From the NCBI GenBank assembly GCA_029961685.1, contig JARWKL010000005.1, positions 41,391,357 to 41,455,356 on the forward strand: a stretch of DNA of 64,000 nucleotides, in the 5' to 3' direction. The DNA is from Aristolochia californica (taxonomy: Eukaryota; Streptophyta; Magnoliopsida; Piperales; Aristolochiaceae). Made by a program: the position numbers and the translations under genes. Of the stretch, positions 61,102-64,000 are shown one piece after another. How positions within the stretch are numbered: position 1 is the first letter of the stretch; every line of letters begins with the position of its first letter. The notes beneath the pieces are model-generated. The model saw nothing but the letters and a program-made list of their open reading frames with translations, had not been told where the DNA came from and did no database searches.

Positions 61102-61383
61102 TCATCCAGAACAAGAAGATGGACCCTGGGAAGAAGAAGCTACCAAGCGGTGATCGGGGCCCCGTGGCAGCATAATGTGTACGAAGAAAACTAAGGTAGC
61201 AAAGATTTTGGTGAACCCAATGAAAGGTGCTACACTTGGAAGAGCACTTGGGCGGTGGGAAGAGGTCTTAACGTTGTACGAAAGCGTTTTGGATGGATCT
61301 CTCTTCTTGGTAGTGGTGGGAACCCACTTGTCCTCGTGCAGATTATAAAGAAAGGAAAGGGTTGGGAGGGAAAAGGGTTCCAT
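61102..61383 (-). CDS. Possible small membrane protein, family not recognised
   Basis: 93 codons on the minus strand. The protein has a polar middle with many Ser/Lys/Thr, a hydrophobic segment at about 53-71 (FIGFTKIFATLVFFVHIML) and a short Pro/Ser/Gly-rich tail. It has no N-terminal signal peptide, so if real it may be a tail- or single-pass-anchored protein. Upstream on the minus strand is CT-rich DNA similar to a plant 5' leader, with a short out-of-frame upstream ATG. The GC content is gene-like. I do not recognise a family or a known peptide-hormone motif. Chance open frame in a GC-richer region remains possible. Confidence 0.35.
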   Translation of the reverse strand: MEPFSLPTLSFLYNLHEDKWVPTTTKKRDPSKTLSYNVKTSSHRPSALPSVAPFIGFTKIFATLVFFVHIMLPRGPDHRLVASSSQGPSSCSG

Positions 61384-62077
61384 TGCAGCATCGAGAGAGA
61401 GAGGGAGTAATGAAAGGCAGAGACAATGACAGATGAGATGTGGAAACCATTCGTGTTTCTGAAGAGGGGGGGGCGGGCGCGAGAGAGACGAAGAGTGAGT
61501 GTGATTGCATTAAGCTTTTGTTTAGTGTTCTTTTGCTTTTCAAGCCATTAAGTGAAAGCGAGGGACGAGCGTAGTGGGCGTTCACTTTCGAATGTAGATG
61601 TCTCCAGGGGGCCACAATCGAACCGATTGCAACACATGGAGCAACAATGGCAGTACAAATGGAAAGATCATAACAAGGGAGACAGACTCCACCCCACAAA
61701 CCTCCCTTCACCTCCTTCACCATAAACCGATACACATTAAACACACCCAAAACTTCAAACCAAATTGCCCTTTCTATCTTTCCTTCCTTCTCCCAGTTAA
61801 AAAATCCACAAAAGACCAACATATCTAAACCAGGATAATTAATATGTATGTTTCAAGAGAGAAGATTTTTGGGCATTGAGGCCATTATTAGTTATTTGTG
61901 ATTGATGAGAGGTCGATGTAACTCACACCAAATACAGTGGCGAGACCTCGAAATGTTCAAGCCAGCGAGGAGAATCGACTGCCGACTAACTACCCTTTTA
62001 TGTTAATCCCTTTGTCTCTTCTACTTAGCATTTGATTGTCGTTATGACCATGTACCATATTCTGATTAATGTATCTG
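61384..62077. other. Intergenic between the small ORF and the HLS1-type gene
   Basis: Probable leader of the small ORF on the left and promoter of the HLS1-type gene on the right. The minus-strand frame at 61343-61822 shows no recognisable domain. Confidence 0.4.
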
Positions 62078-62085
62078 TATATAAA
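62078..62085 (+). promoter_or_regulatory. TATA box of the HLS1-type gene
   Basis: TATATAAA lies 158 bp before the start codon and is followed by a pyrimidine-rich stretch suitable for a transcription start near 62110. Confidence 0.6.
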
Positions 62086-62242
62086 CCCCCTGGTTTCTCT
62101 AACTCTCGTGGTCTCACTAGGCACCTCTACAAATGATTTTTTATTCGTCCAGAATCACCAGCGGACGTTTGTGGGGTTGTTCTGGTTTGAAGGAGACTAG
62201 CACTTGTTGATCCAAGGCTTCGTCGTCGTCGTCGTCATTGCA

Positions 62243-63523
62243 ATGGCGGCCGTAGACGAGGTTGAGATAAGGAGCTTTGACAAGCAAAGAGATGCAGCGA
62301 TGGTCGAAGCCCTTGAGAAGAGATGTGAAGTGGGGCTAAGAGCTATCGTCATCGACACAATGGGAGATCCCATGTGTAGGGTCCGTAACAGTCCGCAGTC
62401 CAAAATGCTGGTAGTCTATAGCTCTCTTTGCATTTCTCTTAAACTACTCTTTAGTTTCATCAAACGCATTGATTTGCATCTAACGTACTTCTGCTCGCTC
62501 TTAATTCATTCATAGGTTGCCGAGTTGGAGGAGGAGTTAGTTGGTGTCGTTCGTGGGTCCATTAAGATCGTCACCATGAAGAGTTCATTGGGTGGCAAAG
62601 CCAAAGTTGGATTCGTTCTGGGTCTCAGAGTGTCACCCCTTCACAGGAGAAGAGGAATAGGGTTGAGGCTGGTTCAGAGACTGGAAGACTGGTTCGGGAT
62701 CAACTCCGTCGACTATGTCTACATGGCCACCGAGAAGGACAACAAAGCTTCCCTCCGGCTTTTCTTGGGAAAATTAGGGTATGTCATGTTCAGGACGCCG
62801 GCCGTGCTGGTCAATCCGGTGGCGAACCGACCAGCGCGCATTTCCGCCAAGGTTGAAATTCGGAAGATTGAGGTGGAACAAGCCGAGTGTCTTTATAGGA
62901 GATTCATGGGCTCCATGGATTTATTCCCCCATGACATCGACAGTGTTCTACGAAACAAGTTGACCTTGGGTACATGGGTTGCTTACCCCAAGGGAGAGTC
63001 GTGGATCGGCGAAACTAGTACAGATGAAATAAATGGGTGGCCTCTTCCCACAAGCTGGACCATGTTAAGCGTCTGGAACTGCGGGGATGTCTTCAAGATA
63101 AAAGTAGGCAAAGCTTCCAATGTTTGTGTGATATCGACGAAACTCCTGAGCCTGGTAGATCGAGCCCTGCCTTGCCTGAGACTACCATCAGTACCGGATT
63201 TCTTCGGTTCTTTCGGAATCTATTTCGTTTATGGCATGCACGGAGAAGGCCCCCGGGTGGGTTTGCTTGCGAAATCCTTGTGCCAGTTCGTGCACAACTT
63301 GGCAACCGATCAGTGTAAAGACTGCAAGGCGGTAGTCGCAGCGATGGGAGGTTGCGATCCCATGAAGCATTATATCCCCCACTGGAAGCTGCTTTCCAGC
63401 CGCGAAGACATATGGTGCATCAAAGCTCTGAATCATGATCAGGAAAAGCAATCGGAACAAGGCCGGGGAACGCCGGCCGAGGCGGCAACGCGTGCCGTCT
63501 TCGTCGACCCACGCGAAGTATAG
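62243..63523 (+). CDS. HLS1: HOOKLESS1-type GNAT N-acetyltransferase
   Basis: Two exons, 62243-62410 and 62516-63523, joined in phase 0 (donor GTAGTC, acceptor TTCATAG), give 391 residues, close to the about 400 of Arabidopsis HLS1. The junction makes KML/VAELEEELVGVVRGSIK, matching the family. The GNAT acetyl-CoA motif is VLGLRVSPLHRRRGIGLRLV, with R100-x-x-G103-x-G105. The C-terminal half has HLS1 family stretches: DIDSVLRNKLTLGTWVA, WTMLSVWNCGD, HGEGPRVGLLAKSLC, HNLA, IPHWKLLS and the VFVDPREV end. HLS1 is a nuclear putative N-acetyltransferase, reported to act on histones, that promotes differential growth such as the apical hook under ethylene and auxin. Met at 62243 fits the family; the frame also has earlier codons but no earlier ATG. 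The gene appears intact. Confidence 0.95.
62411..62515 (+). other. Intron of the HLS1-type gene
   Basis: 105 bp, GT..AG, phase 0, AT-richer than the exons. It contains in-frame stops, so retention would truncate the protein after about 60 residues beyond exon 1. Confidence 0.9.
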
Positions 63524-64000
63524 GAACGTCCTTATTTTCCCCACCTGTGGTACATTATCCACCACCAAAGGGGATCTTCAACGACTTCCTAATTTAGGTG
63601 CCCTCCATGAGCTTCTGTTAATGGAGGCGTCGACGACTGGAACTCTTCGGTAGGTGCCAGTCGGCACCGGCAGCAAACAAGCCTTGAAATCATATCCTAG
63701 CTTCCACTATTGGTTCTGAACAAGCTTGCTGACCCGCCATGAAAGGCAAGAGCATGTAACCATAAAAATAAAAGACGAAAATTGGCCCTTTTGAAAGTTT
63801 ATGGTAAAAAAAGAGCGATCGATCATATGTGAACACTGGTCTGAAACTATCTGACCAAAAAACGCGTTTCCATGTCCGTCTTTGGAAGCGGTGAGAATCG
63901 GCAAACATTCCTCGATCGCCTACCTCGTGCATGTAAATAGGGAAAATCTGTCAACTCCAAATATCCATTTATACAAAAACCAAGGGAAGTTTGGTGCTTG
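63524..64000. other. 3' flank of the HLS1-type gene
   Basis: Probably 3' UTR at the left; no further gene supported up to the window edge. Confidence 0.4.

Noticed and set aside
63188..63568. 126-codon minus-strand ORF
   Set aside because: Antisense shadow of HLS1-type exon 2.

Overview
The window is nuclear DNA of a flowering plant. Several genes are split by short GT..AG introns, there are plant-only transcription factor families (an ABI4-type ERF and a LAX1/ROX-type bHLH), plant-type ATL RING-H2 ligases, and much of the intergenic space is retrotransposons and small DNA transposons. Nothing suggests a bacterium, organelle or virus. The species cannot be named from the sequence alone. The absence of grass-like base composition in genes and the gene set fit a eudicot or magnoliid, but that is inference.

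Genes that look intact, left to right: a small ATL-type RING-H2 ligase (3887-4261 +); an ATL66-like RING-H2 ligase (6639-7136 -); a LAX1/ROX-like bHLH factor (12074-12487 +); ribosomal protein eS21 (three coding exons, 16123-17955 -, with leader exon candidates at about 18.3 and 20.5 kb); a BAG-family co-chaperone regulator (four exons, 21996-26091 -); an ABI4-type ERF (43938-44723 +); and a HOOKLESS1-type N-acetyltransferase (two exons, 62243-63523 +). Broken genes are a RING-H2 tail with an in-frame stop at the left edge and a receptor-like-protein LRR remnant at 5281-6062 (-). A 93-codon ORF at 61102-61383 (-) is a possible small membrane protein.

The rest is mostly mobile DNA. 0.3-3 kb: a Mutator-like element with 9-bp target duplication, whose right half has been duplicated in tandem. 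4.4-4.7 kb: a tiny TRIM retroelement. 13.2-14.7 kb: pyrimidine-rich DNA, interstitial telomere-like repeats and a duplicated 0.2-kb block. 26.8-27.8 kb: a second inverted-repeat element with a purine-rich core. 28.9-32.9 kb: two related, oppositely oriented LTRs, one carrying a Tourist-like MITE. 34.3-39 kb: further LTR-type repeats. 39.75-40.36 kb: a foldback element whose arms include microsatellites. 40.4-42.7 kb: an antisense LTR element without recognisable coding. 46.4-60.3 kb: three decayed Ty1/copia elements, the last split inside its integrase by another element with a 9-bp duplication.

The genes do not form a single pathway: they are independent plant loci on both strands. The most interesting observations are the recurrent layout of purine-rich cores between AT-rich arms in three DNA elements, the foldback element with mirrored microsatellites, the nested insertion verified from both halves of a copia integrase, a perfect palindrome just upstream of the ABI4-type TATA box, and an insertion in a BAG intron consisting of little more than a poly(A) tail with a 16-bp target duplication. 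I did not find a convincing wholly new biochemical system.
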